Counted from the first letter of the stretch, positions 36,923-46,987 are shown. The stretch is DNA of 64,000 nucleotides from Fodinibius salinus (GCF_008124865.1 NZ_VNHY01000002.1:868001-932000); one strand, 5' to 3'. Made by a program: numbers and translations. The notes: a model not told the origin generated them from the sequence alone.

Positions 36923-39361
36923 ATGTTTTTTAAGATTATTCGAAGCACAGCCATTCTGTGTTTTTTCATGGCAATGAGTACTATGCTCTTTGCCCAAACA
37001 ATAAGCGGAACTGTAACAGACGGGCAGACCGGCAAAACGCTGGCCGGGGCTAATATTATCCAGTTGCAAACATCAAATGGTGTTTCGACGGATGAGAATG
37101 GATCATTTTCACTGACGCTTACCGATGATGCGCCTCAAAAAATAAAAGTGACGTTTGTTGGCTATAAAGCTAAAATCGTTCGGCTTGACGGAGCTGAAAG
37201 CTCGTTAACTATCACGCTCACACCTTCTACTATGATGAGTAATGAGGTATTTGTGAAGGCACTTCGCGTAGATAAAGCTACGCCCATGGCTTATGAAAAT
37301 ATCAGCAAAGCCAGTATTGAACAGAAAAATCTGGGTCAGGACATGCCCTATATGATTGGGAGCAGTCCTTCGGTTACTACCACATCAGATGCCGGAGCAG
37401 GCATCGGCTATACCTCTATGCGTATCCGCGGTGTCGATCAGGGTCGCATTAATGTGACGGTTAACGGTATTCCCATTAATGATGCCGAATCGCATGGTGT
37501 ATTCTGGGTGAATATGCCTGATTTAGCTTCTTCAGTTGAAAATATACAGGTGCAGCGAGGAGCTGGCACATCCACCAATGGAGCTGCCGCTTTTGGAGCA
37601 ACGATGAATATTCAAACGTCGGAAATGAAATCCGAGGCCTATGGAGAAGTAAATACAGCTATTGGATCATTTAACACCCGCAAAGCTAATGTAATGCTGG
37701 GTTCCGGATTGATGGATAACGGCTGGCAGTTTGAGGGACGACTCTCGAAGATAGAATCAGATGGATATATTGACCGGGCTTCTTCAGATCTGAAATCATT
37801 TTATCTGTCGGCGGCTAGGCATGGTGATCGCAGCTTGTTGCGTGCAGATGTCTTTTCAGGAAAAGAGAAAACCTACCAAGCGTGGTATGGTGTATCCGAA
37901 AGCCGGCTGCAGAATGGCAATAGAACCTATAATCCCGCAGGAGCCTATACCGATGAAAGCGGGAATACGAAGTATTATGATAATCAGACGGACAATTACC
38001 AGCAGGATCATTATCAGCTGCATTACTCTTATCAGTTTACCGATAACTGGGATGCTCGGGGGTCATTGCATTATACTTATGGGCGCGGTTATTACGAAGA
38101 ATACCAAGAATCCCAGGACCTGACACAGTACAGCATCAGTGATATCCAGCTGCCGGATACTACTATTCAGAAAAGTGATTTGGTGCGACAGCTTTGGCTC
38201 GACAATCACTTTTACGGCGCTGTCTTTTCAACTGAATATGTGCCCTCGGACCGTTGGTCACTCACACTCGGCGGCGGATATAATGAATATGACGGTGACC
38301 ATTTTGGAGAGGTTGTCTGGGCGCGTTTTGCCGGAGATACTAATGCTGATAAACGATACTATCAGAACAATGCGTTGAAGACAGATTTTAATTCCTATAT
38401 CAAAGCCAGCTATCAAATTATCGATGGGCTCACTGCCTATGCAGATGCCCAGATTCGTCATATTACGTACGAATTCTTGGGTAAAGATCGACAGCCGGCT
38501 CAGGGTGGTGGTCAACAGATTGTGGATGTACAACAAAAAGATCGTCTCACTTTCTTTAATCCCAAAGCCGGGTTGACGTATAATATTAATCAGCGCCATC
38601 GGGCCTATGCGTCATTCAGCGTGGCGAACAAAGAGCCCACACGCGACGAATATGTGGATTCTACTCCCGAAAATCGTCCGTCGCATGAAACCCTTTACGA
38701 CTGGGAAGCCGGATATAAAGGATCTTTTGATTGGTTTTCAGTGGGAGCGAATTTCTACTATATGAATTATCAGGACCAGCTTATCTTAACCGGCGAAATT
38801 AATGATGTGGGATCCAACGTGCGGCAGAATGTGCCCAGTAGTTATCGTGCAGGTATAGAGCTACAGGCTGGAGCACAGCTGTTGCCAAGTCTGGAATGGT
38901 CGGCCAATGCAACCTTCAGCCGCAATAAAATTGAGCAATATACGCAGTATGTCGATAATTATGATACTGGATCACAAGAGACGAATGTTTATACAGATAC
39001 TAACATCTCTTTTTCTCCGGATGTTGTTGCAAATACTATGCTTCAATTTTCTAAGAGAGGCTTGTCAGCTCAGTGGTCAGCAAAGTATGTTTCTCGACAA
39101 TACTTGGATAATACACAGACCAAAAGCCGGTCGCTTGATCCGTATGTTGTAAATAATTTGCGTATAAGATACAACTGGGAGACGGTACCGTCGTTACAAG
39201 CTATTAAAATAACGTTTGTGGTTAATAATATGCTTAATGAGATGTATGAGTCCGATGGATATACCTTTGGATATATTTCCGGAGGACAAAAAGAATACAG
39301 CAATTATTATTATCCGCAGGCCGGACGCAATTTTTTGCTACAGCTCTCGTTTAACTTCTAG
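36923..39361 (+). CDS. TonB-dependent outer membrane receptor, probable thiamin (or precursor) transporter
   Basis: ATG at 36923 is chosen because a GGAGG ribosome site lies 5 bases before it and the protein then begins with its signal peptide (cleavage near LFAQ, residue 24). The 812-residue receptor has an N-terminal carboxypeptidase-regulatory-like beta domain (ISGTVTDGQTGKTLAGANI), a plug (MRIRGVDQGRINVTVNGIPIND, VQRGAGTSTNG) and a barrel of about 600 residues ending in the aromatic strand LLQLSFNF. The TPP riboswitch directly upstream gives the substrate assignment; no inner-membrane thiamin permease follows. An intrinsic terminator ends the unit. Confidence 0.9.
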   Translation: MFFKIIRSTAILCFFMAMSTMLFAQTISGTVTDGQTGKTLAGANIIQLQTSNGVSTDENGSFSLTLTDDAPQKIKVTFVGYKAKIVRLDGAESSLTITLTPSTMMSNEVFVKALRVDKATPMAYENISKASIEQKNLGQDMPYMIGSSPSVTTTSDAGAGIGYTSMRIRGVDQGRINVTVNGIPINDAESHGVFWVNMPDLASSVENIQVQRGAGTSTNGAAAFGATMNIQTSEMKSEAYGEVNTAIGSFNTRKANVMLGSGLMDNGWQFEGRLSKIESDGYIDRASSDLKSFYLSAARHGDRSLLRADVFSGKEKTYQAWYGVSESRLQNGNRTYNPAGAYTDESGNTKYYDNQTDNYQQDHYQLHYSYQFTDNWDARGSLHYTYGRGYYEEYQESQDLTQYSISDIQLPDTTIQKSDLVRQLWLDNHFYGAVFSTEYVPSDRWSLTLGGGYNEYDGDHFGEVVWARFAGDTNADKRYYQNNALKTDFNSYIKASYQIIDGLTAYADAQIRHITYEFLGKDRQPAQGGGQQIVDVQQKDRLTFFNPKAGLTYNINQRHRAYASFSVANKEPTRDEYVDSTPENRPSHETLYDWEAGYKGSFDWFSVGANFYYMNYQDQLILTGEINDVGSNVRQNVPSSYRAGIELQAGAQLLPSLEWSANATFSRNKIEQYTQYVDNYDTGSQETNVYTDTNISFSPDVVANTMLQFSKRGLSAQWSAKYVSRQYLDNTQTKSRSLDPYVVNNLRIRYNWETVPSLQAIKITFVVNNMLNEMYESDGYTFGYISGGQKEYSNYYYPQAGRNFLLQLSFNF

Positions 39362-39667
39362 ATAGATATGTATAAACATCGTGATTTAGAAAGGGTCGGC
39401 TGGAAAGTCGGCCCTTTCTTTTTGTAATGTATAGCTCTAAAGTGTGGAAGCTTGACGCAGCTGTTAAGGTTAATTCTTAACGGATAAAGCAGAATTAGAA
39501 GCGGATGGGATTTTATGCATATCGGGGAAGAAAATTGCAATCGGGCAATAACCGGCTACTGATTTTTCGCTGGTTGTTTATATAGCAAATAAAAGATTTA
39601 TGCATTCTGGGGCATGCCTGAAACTTCTACCAAACTGACATCAAAATTCCAACTTGAAAAGCTACAA
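39362..39667. other. Convergent spacer after the TonB receptor
   Basis: The 306-base spacer between the receptor and the convergent EamA gene holds the receptor terminator in its first 65 bases. In the rest, I see no gene or other structure. Confidence 0.55.
39388..39423 (+). terminator. Rho-independent terminator after the TonB-dependent receptor
   Basis: AGAAAGGGTCGGC (39388-39400) pairs with GTCGGCCCTTTCT (39407-39419) through 13 pairs including two G-U, with a TGGAAA loop. Five T bases (39419-39423) follow. It lies 27 bases after the receptor stop codon. Confidence 0.92.
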
Positions 39668-40666
39668 TTATTCTGCATTGGTAAAGAATCGCACATCTTC
39701 ATCATTTGATATTTCTTTTTCATCTGTACTGGCTCGGTCGTCTATTACTTGTATAAAAATGGCGCCGGTAATAATGAATACGGCGGATATAATCTCCAGC
39801 CGGGACGGGTTTTCGCCAATACTGAGCCAGGCAATAAACAAGGCTGCAATGGGCACCATATTACCATAAAGTACCACCTGTGTAGGACCAAGTTTTTTAA
39901 GGGCTCGTACCTTTACCCATTGGCCAACGCCCACGCCAATAGCACCGCCGGCAATGATGGCAATCCAGGTCCATAGTCCAAGTGATTTCCAAGACACAAC
40001 AATAAGATCAGGAGAGGCAATGAGGATATATAACGTACCGCCAATGGCAGTACGAAGAGCGACAATGGGTACGGAACCGTATTTATTAGCTAGGGGTTTA
40101 ATAAGGTGCAGTTCAATAACGGTAAGGATAAGTGCAATAATTAAAATAGCATCTCCTAACCAATATCCCTGCTCAGGTTGTAATCCATCCCAAGCTAAGA
40201 TAATTGTGCCCACAACAGCTAGAACGACGCCTAAGTAACCATAGCCTCCCATTTCTTCGGTGCTAAACATATAACCAAATCCCGTGCTCACCGCAGGGCC
40301 CAGAGCCAGCCAAAGTGATGCCCGTGCGCCGTGGGTTAGTCCTAACCCCTCAATACCAAGCCAGGGAGCCAGCGTCGCACCAATGACCGAGATAAATAAT
40401 AGTCTTGGCCAGTCTTCTTTTTTTATCTGAGGTAAAAAGGAAATTTTATTATTAGTTTGGCGGCATTCCGAACGATATTGCAGGTACATTACCAAAAACA
40501 TAGCAATCCCGCCCATAGCAAACCGTGATACGCTAAATGATATGGGAGACATCTCCAGAAGGGCAATTTCTGCTAGAATGAAATTAGCACCCCAGAGAAA
40601 AACAAAAAATATAAGGATCCCGTGATGGGAGAGTGTCCCACCCCGGGAAAAGGTATTATTGTTCAA
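39668..40666 (-). CDS. EamA-family (DMT) transporter
   Basis: A 332-residue membrane protein with ten predicted helices arranged as two EamA repeats. The first covers FFVFLWGANFILAEIAL to about residue 165; the second starts with WLGDAILIIALILTVIE and includes the conserved AIIAGGAIGVGVGQWVKVRALKKLGPTQVVLYGNMVPIAA region. The family exports or imports small metabolites; the substrate is unknown. It sits 24 bases downstream of the DUF2911 gene on the same strand, so co-transcription is possible. Confidence 0.87.
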   Translation of the reverse strand: MNNNTFSRGGTLSHHGILIFFVFLWGANFILAEIALLEMSPISFSVSRFAMGGIAMFLVMYLQYRSECRQTNNKISFLPQIKKEDWPRLLFISVIGATLAPWLGIEGLGLTHGARASLWLALGPAVSTGFGYMFSTEEMGGYGYLGVVLAVVGTIILAWDGLQPEQGYWLGDAILIIALILTVIELHLIKPLANKYGSVPIVALRTAIGGTLYILIASPDLIVVSWKSLGLWTWIAIIAGGAIGVGVGQWVKVRALKKLGPTQVVLYGNMVPIAALFIAWLSIGENPSRLEIISAVFIITGAIFIQVIDDRASTDEKEISNDEDVRFFTNAE

Positions 40667-40690
40667 CGAATTTGCAATATTGCTTAAATT

Positions 40691-41236
40691 CTATACTTCG
40701 ATTGTGAACGGAACCTTAGTATTCTTCCAGTGAAGCACACATTCCGCCGAACTGTTGGTAACGTTATGGAAAGAAATTAAAAATTGTTCCATGTGCGACG
40801 CTTCTTTAGAAGGAACTTTAACACGCAGTACATCCTTACTTTTATCATATTGCGTGCCCCATGACAATTTAGAATTGAGGATTATAGTCCATGTATCTTT
40901 GCGTGGAATAGTATAAAGTGAATAAGTACCGGCTTCTACTTTTTTTCCTTCAATCATTACATCATCCGAAAAAGTAATAGCCGTAGATTCATTAGCTCCC
41001 GTTCGCCAAACCTCACCATAGGCTTCTAATCCACCAAAAACTTCACGTTCATTAACAGAGGGGCGCCCATAGGTAATAGAAACCTGAGTAGTTCCGATTG
41101 TCTGGCTGACAGATGCATTCGGACTTGTTCGTGCTTTTTTATTTCCGCGATCTTGAGCAGTACCCAAGCTGGTAAAAAGCATAACTCCCAAAAAAGCAAA
41201 TGCCGTGATTTTAAGATATGTTTGAACTGACTTCAT
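40691..41236 (-). CDS. DUF2911 exported protein
   Basis: The 181-residue protein has a signal peptide (about 1-27, ending LGTAQ) and a DUF2911 domain with its typical RPSVNEREVFGG, WRTGANESTAITF, AGTYSLYTIP and WTIILNS blocks. No function is known for the family. It is common in Bacteroidota. It leads the two-gene unit with the EamA permease. Confidence 0.9.
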   Translation of the reverse strand: MKSVQTYLKITAFAFLGVMLFTSLGTAQDRGNKKARTSPNASVSQTIGTTQVSITYGRPSVNEREVFGGLEAYGEVWRTGANESTAITFSDDVMIEGKKVEAGTYSLYTIPRKDTWTIILNSKLSWGTQYDKSKDVLRVKVPSKEASHMEQFLISFHNVTNSSAECVLHWKNTKVPFTIEV

Positions 41237-41332
41237 AACACCGTCGATTTATTTAGGGTTTATTTATTTAGCAAGTTAGTGTAACTAAAAATATTGTTTT
41301 TTCGTTTATTTATAATCTTTGTTTAAGCAGTG

Positions 41333-41378
41333 GCTATGTCGTTTTGAGAATAACTCCGCTTATAAATCATGACATAGC
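41333..41378. promoter_or_regulatory. Inverted repeat upstream of the histidine kinase
   Basis: GCTATGTC (41333-41340) and GACATAGC (41371-41378) are perfect 8-base inverted copies separated by 30 bases, in the 254-base divergent spacer. Such spacing suits a pair of half-sites for a regulator or a long hairpin; no further evidence is available. Confidence 0.3.
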
Positions 41379-41490
41379 ATCAGTATAACAAACTATTACA
41401 TTATGAGAATTAGATTATGGTATTTTTTTTTAATATTTAATAACTAACAATGGGGGTTAGAATAGCGTTAGAGTCATACAATATAATATC

Positions 41491-44400
41491 ATGAGTGAAA
41501 ACAATCGCTATTCGTTTTCTGATGGAACAGGTAAAATTTTAAATAGAGGAACAGTTATTTTATTTGCCTGTGCCTCTACTGATGAATTTCCTTTAGTTTC
41601 AGTAAGCGAAAGTGCAAAAAACATTTTAGGTTTTTCTACTTCCTATCTATTAGAGCGGGAGAATGGGTGGTCTGATCGTATTCACCCCGATGATAAGACA
41701 GCTGTCTTTGAGGGATTCGAAGAAGTAATGTCCCAAGGTATAAGCATTATCAATGAATATCGGTTTAAGCGAAAAGATGGTGTTTATATTTGGTTACGGG
41801 ATGAGCTTACCCTTGCCGAAGATTCCAACGGTAATGAGGTGGTTTATGGATCATCTATTGACATTACCGAGCGAAAGAAAGCAGAATTAGCACTAAAAGA
41901 AAGCCAGCGAAAATATCAGTCTATTGTCAATCACATTAATGATATTGCCTATTCGTTGGATAGCGATGGAAATATTACATTATTAAATAGCTCTTGGACC
42001 GAACGGACGGGTTACTCGATAGATGATTGTATGGGTACGGCTTTTTGGAATTATGTACACCCAGAAGATCGCGAAAGCATTAAAAGTTTTTTTCAATCGC
42101 TTATCAAAAACCAAGGAACTGCAGAAAAGGTTTTTCGTATTGCTACTGCTGATGGTGAATTTTATTGGGCCGAAGTGTATGCCAAATGCTTAACTAATGG
42201 TAAAGAAACCCAAGTGAATGGTACTATTATAGATATTTCCGATAACCTGGCTTATCTTGACAAGAAGGAAAAAATTAATCAGGAGCTTGACGAACGGGTA
42301 GCGCAGCATACGCAAGAGTTACGCAGTGAAATTGAAGAACGGCGGCGAGCGGAAACGAATATCCAGCAGCGACTTTCGTACGAACAGGCAATATCCGAAT
42401 GTTCGAGCTTGCTGCTGGAAAGTTCTTCTCCTAAAGCGCTAAAAGAAACCTTGGAGATTATGCGTGAAGTTACCAATGCCGATCGTGTATATCTCTATAA
42501 AAATTTTAAGGCTGGCGGTGAGTTGCGCATACGACTGGCTGTAGAAGCTTGTGCAGATGGGGTCATTCCAAATACTAAAACTGATACATCTACACAGCTT
42601 GCCTATTCAGAAATACCATGGTGGCATAAGCAGTTGTCCAGTGGTAATATCATTAACACAGATATCGAGGATTTACCTGAAACAGAACGAGAAATTCTTG
42701 GTGCTCAGGGAGTAAAATCAGTTTTGGCCATTCCGATACGAATAGAAGAAGAGTGGTATGGTTATGTTGGTTTTGCGGATATAAAGAACAAGCGTTCATG
42801 GAAGAATAATGAGATTCAGTTTTTAAAAACAGCAGCAAATATTATTTCAGCCCATGAAAAGCGAAAAAAGATTGAAAAATCGTTAGTTCAACAACAAAAC
42901 TATACTGAAGCAATATTAGACAGCCTGCCCAGCATTTATTTGTTAATGGACGAGGACTTTGAGTTCGAGCAATGGAATCACAATGCTGAGGAATATACCG
43001 GTTACAGTACAGAGGAGTTTAGTCAGCTCAATGTTTTTGACCTTGTGATTCCTGAAGATCACGAAGAACTGAAAGAAGGAACAGAGCGTGTCAAAAATCA
43101 TAATAATGACAAAGGGCGGGAGCTTCGTTTACAAACAAAGTCGGGCAATGCTATTCCGTATTATTGGAGGGGACATTATATAGAATTGGATCAGCAAGAA
43201 TATTTTTTGTGTGTTGGTATTGACATTACGCAGCAAAAGGAGACCGAAAAAGCACTTCTTGATGAAAAACGATTTAACGATGCGCTGATTGAAAGTATGC
43301 CTGGTATATTCTATATGATTAATTCTGACAGTAAATTCCATCGGTGGAATCAAAATTTGGAAGACCTGTTGGGCTATTCTTCGGAAGAGTTGAAGTCTAT
43401 AGGACCAGTTGATGTCTTTGATAAAGAAGAATTTGAACAGGTTGATAAAAAAATAAAAGAGGTTTATGAGATAGGCCAGTCCGAATTAGAGGCAGAAATC
43501 GTAGCTAAAGATGGTTCAAAAACTCCATACTACTTTACCGGTAGGCTTTTTTCCAGAGGTGGCGATGAATATCTTGTTGGGGTAGGACAGGATATTTCGG
43601 AGCAAAAGAAGGCTCGGGAACAGCTCAAGAAGAGCGAAGAGCTTTTCCGGAATTTGTTTTTAAAAGCCCCGGCGGCCATAGTAATGGTGGATCCAGACAA
43701 TAATATTCAAGATGTAAACGAAAGTTTTGAACAACTTTTTGGCTACGAGGAAGAAGAAATAGTAGGTAAGGATGTAGATGAGGAACTGGTGCCCGAACAG
43801 CGCATGGAAGAAGCTCCCCAGTTTTTAGATGAAGAATTTATTGAAAAGAAGTTTCATATAGAGTCACAGCGGTTAACAAAGGATGGAGAACTTATAGATG
43901 TTTATGTGGCGCCTATACCGGTTTATGTGGATGGGACCCCCATTGCTGCTTTTGGCATGTATATCGATATTTCTGAGCAGAAAACGTATGAGAAGGAGCT
44001 TCAGAAATCCCTTGAAGAAAAGAAGATGCTGCTTAAAGAAGTTCATCATCGTATAAAGAATAATTTAGCGGTAGTTACGGGGCTCATTCAGCTTCAATTG
44101 TATGAAACCGAGAATCCAGAAGTACGGGCTACACTCGAAGAAAGTGAAAGCAGAATTCAAACGATTGGTTTAATTCACGAAAAAATATATAACTCTCAGA
44201 CATTGTCGGGGGTATCGTGTGAGGCATATATCGGGGATCTTGTTGAAACAATTAGCAAAACCAATAAGATGGATAAGGAAGTTACTATATCGAAAAGCAT
44301 TGATGATATTCATCTAAATACTGGACAGGCTGTCCCCTTTGCGCTTTTGGTGAATGAGATAGTTACCAATTCATATAAATATGCGTTTGAAGATCAGACA

Positions 44401-44640
44401 GAAGGAAAAATTAAGATTGACATAAGCAGGGAAGGAGATGAGCTTCATGCCGAAATCAGAGATAACGGAAAAGGGCTGCCGGACGATTTTGCGGAAGAAA
44501 ATGTTGATAGTTTGGGGATGACGCTGGTTCAAAACTTTATAAATCAGCTGGGAGCCAAGGGGCACTTTAAAAATGACAATGGTACTTGTCTGGAACTTAG
44601 CTTTGAGATTGAAGAACCCACTACAGGTCCGGAGTCATAA
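41491..44640 (+). CDS. Multi-PAS/GAF sensor histidine kinase (HisKA_2 type)
   Basis: A 1049-residue cytoplasmic sensor kinase without membrane helices. PAS domains lie at about 25-135 and 140-255, a coiled coil at 260-295, a GAF domain at 300-455, three more PAS domains at about 465-590, 592-715 and 720-840, then the kinase. The phosphoacceptor box is VHHRIKNNLAV with His852-His853, of the HisKA_2 type. The ATPase domain follows with NEIVTNSYKYAF and DNGKGLPDDF. Several PAS domains end in DITEQK-like linkers (DITERKKAE, DITQQKETE, DISEQKKAR). No response regulator gene is near, so it is an orphan kinase; signals are unknown. Confidence 0.9.
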   Translation: MSENNRYSFSDGTGKILNRGTVILFACASTDEFPLVSVSESAKNILGFSTSYLLERENGWSDRIHPDDKTAVFEGFEEVMSQGISIINEYRFKRKDGVYIWLRDELTLAEDSNGNEVVYGSSIDITERKKAELALKESQRKYQSIVNHINDIAYSLDSDGNITLLNSSWTERTGYSIDDCMGTAFWNYVHPEDRESIKSFFQSLIKNQGTAEKVFRIATADGEFYWAEVYAKCLTNGKETQVNGTIIDISDNLAYLDKKEKINQELDERVAQHTQELRSEIEERRRAETNIQQRLSYEQAISECSSLLLESSSPKALKETLEIMREVTNADRVYLYKNFKAGGELRIRLAVEACADGVIPNTKTDTSTQLAYSEIPWWHKQLSSGNIINTDIEDLPETEREILGAQGVKSVLAIPIRIEEEWYGYVGFADIKNKRSWKNNEIQFLKTAANIISAHEKRKKIEKSLVQQQNYTEAILDSLPSIYLLMDEDFEFEQWNHNAEEYTGYSTEEFSQLNVFDLVIPEDHEELKEGTERVKNHNNDKGRELRLQTKSGNAIPYYWRGHYIELDQQEYFLCVGIDITQQKETEKALLDEKRFNDALIESMPGIFYMINSDSKFHRWNQNLEDLLGYSSEELKSIGPVDVFDKEEFEQVDKKIKEVYEIGQSELEAEIVAKDGSKTPYYFTGRLFSRGGDEYLVGVGQDISEQKKAREQLKKSEELFRNLFLKAPAAIVMVDPDNNIQDVNESFEQLFGYEEEEIVGKDVDEELVPEQRMEEAPQFLDEEFIEKKFHIESQRLTKDGELIDVYVAPIPVYVDGTPIAAFGMYIDISEQKTYEKELQKSLEEKKMLLKEVHHRIKNNLAVVTGLIQLQLYETENPEVRATLEESESRIQTIGLIHEKIYNSQTLSGVSCEAYIGDLVETISKTNKMDKEVTISKSIDDIHLNTGQAVPFALLVNEIVTNSYKYAFEDQTEGKIKIDISREGDELHAEIRDNGKGLPDDFAEENVDSLGMTLVQNFINQLGAKGHFKNDNGTCLELSFEIEEPTTGPES

Positions 44641-44662
44641 GTATTACAGTAACTTCATGAGC

Positions 44663-45220
44663 TTATTCCGTCATTTCTTTTTTAAGAAGATCTGGAAATT
44701 TGTTGTGCAGCTTTCGCAATTTTGGAGCAATAACAGCTGAGCAGTACCCGGCATTAGGATTGCTTTTGTAGTAGTTGTGATGATGATCTTCTGCTTCAGA
44801 AAAATTAGAAAGGGCTTCAATATCCGTAACAATGGGATCATCCCAAAGATTGGAATTATCTGTCTCATCCAGTAACCGTATCGCCACTTTCTTTTGCTGT
44901 TGATTATGATAAAAAATAACCGAGCGATATTGGGTGCCCACATCGGCACCCTGTCGGTTTTTAGTAGTAGGATTGTGCGTGTGCCAAAAAACAGTGAGTA
45001 GCTGCTTGTATGAAATAACATCGGGATTAAAAGTGATACGCGCTACTTCGGCGTGGCCTGTCTTTCCAGAGCAAACTTGTTTATAAGTGGGGTTTTGAAC
45101 TTGTCCGCCGGCATAGCCGGGCACTACCGATGTTACGCCCTTTAGCTGTTGGAATACTGCTTCAACACACCAAAAACAGCCGGCACCCAAAGTTGCTTGT
45201 TCCAGATTTTGGTTATCCAT
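44663..45220 (-). CDS. msrA: Peptide methionine-S-sulfoxide reductase
   Basis: MsrA repairs the S-form of methionine sulfoxide in proteins. The 185-residue protein has the catalytic GAGCFWC at 12-18 (Cys15 nucleophile), VVPGYAGG, YKQVCSGKTGHAE, the HNPTTKNRQGADVGTQYRS block and a late Cys in NAGYCSAV that can serve as a resolving residue. It is the single-domain form with no MsrB fusion. It is 22 bases from the convergent kinase gene. Confidence 0.96.
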   Translation of the reverse strand: MDNQNLEQATLGAGCFWCVEAVFQQLKGVTSVVPGYAGGQVQNPTYKQVCSGKTGHAEVARITFNPDVISYKQLLTVFWHTHNPTTKNRQGADVGTQYRSVIFYHNQQQKKVAIRLLDETDNSNLWDDPIVTDIEALSNFSEAEDHHHNYYKSNPNAGYCSAVIAPKLRKLHNKFPDLLKKEMTE

Positions 45221-45302
45221 ACATTTATAGGATTTGGATCAATTTTACTTGTGCCAAGTCAGCAGTACATTGCTATACTGTGCTTTACGACCTCACATAT
45301 TA

Positions 45303-45746
45303 TTACTTTCGCGTTTCTTCGTATGCGGCAATAAAATCTTCGGGTGTATGTTTGGCAATAATTGTAGCGATGGCATCAAGCGGAAGGTCATTAATATTTT
45401 GGAAACGCAAGCAGGATCGCCCCATATCCATGGGCTTGTTGGCTTCCTCAAACTGTTCTTCCAACCAGTCTTGCAGTTCTTCATCCTGATAAACTGACAT
45501 CAAATACAGCGCATTGTGTTTTTTTTGCGCAGCAAGCCCCAAGTAGTTAAGCGGCTGATTGTTGTAGGTATCGGGATAGGTTTCGAGAGGTATTTCATAG
45601 CTGATCATGCCCCAGTTCATTGTTTCCTCATAGCCATCAGGAAGGTTGTTAAGGATCAACTCTCGTATTTTTTCGATTGTCTCCCGGCGAAATTCAGGAA
45701 GTTCTTGAATATACTCTTCAACAGTTTCTGCAGTACTTTTTGCCAT
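45303..45746 (-). CDS. DUF1801 (YdhG-like) protein
   Basis: A 147-residue cytoplasmic protein with the DUF1801 pattern: TVEEYIQELPEFRRETIEKIRELI, LPDGYEETMNWGMISYEIP and CLRFQNINDLPLDAI. The family has an alpha/beta fold without a known activity. It lies between msrA and osmC on the same strand. Confidence 0.85.
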   Translation of the reverse strand: MAKSTAETVEEYIQELPEFRRETIEKIRELILNNLPDGYEETMNWGMISYEIPLETYPDTYNNQPLNYLGLAAQKKHNALYLMSVYQDEELQDWLEEQFEEANKPMDMGRSCLRFQNINDLPLDAIATIIAKHTPEDFIAAYEETRK

Positions 45747-45797
45747 AATGCGAAGTATAGTTAAAATTGAATGATCATTTTGTAAATAGCCCCAAAG

Positions 45798-46277
45798 TTA
45801 AGAAGATCTATCCATGTTTGCATTAATTGATATCTCCGTTTTTACCGAATGAGCGATATAACAGCGCTCATGGGCTCGGTGATGTAAACTTTCAAAAGTC
45901 TTTGCGTCAGGTTTTTTGTTTTCCTGGAAGCGTACGCTTGGTTGTAATGTAACATTTGTGATGGCTAATTTTCCTTCTTTATTTTTTCCCATTTGTCCTT
46001 CGGCCTCATCAGAATAGCGATTGATAACATATCCTGCATCTGCAGCTATCGACAGGAACCAAAGCATGTGGCAGCTTGCGAGTGATGCTACAAAAGCTTC
46101 TTCGGGGTCCAGAGCATGTCCATCGGTCAAATGCTCGGGGACTACCTCAGCAGAGGCGGCGGCGGGAACGGTTAGTCCTTCATTAAATATCCACTGATGC
46201 TTGCGTGAGTAGTTTTGATCAACAAAGGAAGCCTCCGTTTTTCGCTGCCATGTAATTTTTGCCTGATGTGTACTCAT
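45798..46277 (-). CDS. OsmC/Ohr-family peroxide-reducing protein
   Basis: The 159-residue protein is an OsmC-type thiol peroxidase. The first reactive Cys is in VASLASCHMLWFL near 69, and the second is in RAHERCYIAHSV near 141; the spacing fits the OsmC/Ohr family. PEEAFVASLASC is the family signature. It probably reduces organic peroxides. Next to msrA it suggests a local oxidative repair set (inference). Confidence 0.9.
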   Translation of the reverse strand: MSTHQAKITWQRKTEASFVDQNYSRKHQWIFNEGLTVPAAASAEVVPEHLTDGHALDPEEAFVASLASCHMLWFLSIAADAGYVINRYSDEAEGQMGKNKEGKLAITNVTLQPSVRFQENKKPDAKTFESLHHRAHERCYIAHSVKTEISINANMDRSS

Positions 46278-46421
46278 AATGCTACCTAATCTTTTTAGAC
46301 AAGAGTCGTTGATTGTATCCCCTAAGGGCGAAATATAATATTACCGAGTAAAAACGTACAGAATTCTTTTATTGCAGGGAATCATCTAAAAGCCGCATCC
46401 GGGTTGATTAAAAGTATTTGG

Positions 46422-46760
46422 TTAGCAGAGCTTTTTGCCGTTGGGTAACTTGTCTTCCGGGGTAGCCAGAATTACATCTTCATTTTCATCATAAAAACCC
46501 GTTACCAAGCATTCCGACATAAAGGGACCAATCTGTTTGTCCGGTAGATTTACGACTCCAATTACCTGCTTCCCCACAAGATCTTCGGTAGTATAATGCT
46601 CGGTAATTTGCGCACTGCTTTTCTTGATGCCAATTTCATCCCCAAAATTGACTGTTAGCTTATAGGCAGGCTTTCGCGCTTCAGGGAATTTGTCCGCTTC
46701 AATAATAGTTCCGACCCGTAGATCAACGGCTTGAAACTGCTCCCAACTTATGGTATCCAT
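46422..46760 (-). CDS. csaA: tRNA-binding protein CsaA-like
   Basis: The 112-residue protein is a stand-alone tRNA-binding (EMAP/OB-fold) domain: FQAVDLRVGTIIEADKFPEARKPAYKLTV, then GIKKSSAQIT, GVVNLPDKQIGPFMSE and the closing LATPEDKLPNGKKL. CsaA was described as a secretion-related chaperone in Bacillus; its binding of tRNA is known from structure. The ATG at 46758-46760 (complement) fits the family start; a longer frame exists but adds eleven non-conserved residues. Confidence 0.9.
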   Translation of the reverse strand: MDTISWEQFQAVDLRVGTIIEADKFPEARKPAYKLTVNFGDEIGIKKSSAQITEHYTTEDLVGKQVIGVVNLPDKQIGPFMSECLVTGFYDENEDVILATPEDKLPNGKKLC

Positions 46761-46817
46761 AAAACTTGTGAATTTATATAAAAACCCTTGCAAGCCATAG
46801 ACTTACAAGGGTTTGTG

Positions 46818-46902
46818 TGCCCTGGACTGGAGTCGAACCAGCACTCCCATAATGAGAACTGACCCCTCAAGCCAGCGCGTCTACCAATTCCGCCACCAGG
46901 GC
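46818..46902 (-). tRNA. tRNA-Leu (anticodon GAG)
   Basis: Class II tRNA of 85 bases. The acceptor stem GCCCTGG pairs with CCAGGGC, and the D arm has GGCGGAATTGGTAGACGC. The anticodon stem CTGGC/GTCAG closes a loop TTGAGGG, so the anticodon is GAG (reads CTC and CTT). A long variable arm (TTCTCATTATGGGAG) and the T arm GCTGGTTCGACTCCAGT follow. The 3-prime CCA is not encoded (discriminator A, then CAC). Confidence 0.95.
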
Positions 46903-46987
46903 AAAGGTCAATTTTTAGAGGTTTCGAATATACGATTTAATCCCCAAAAAACGAATATCATTCAGATGAATAATACGGTCTAGGATA

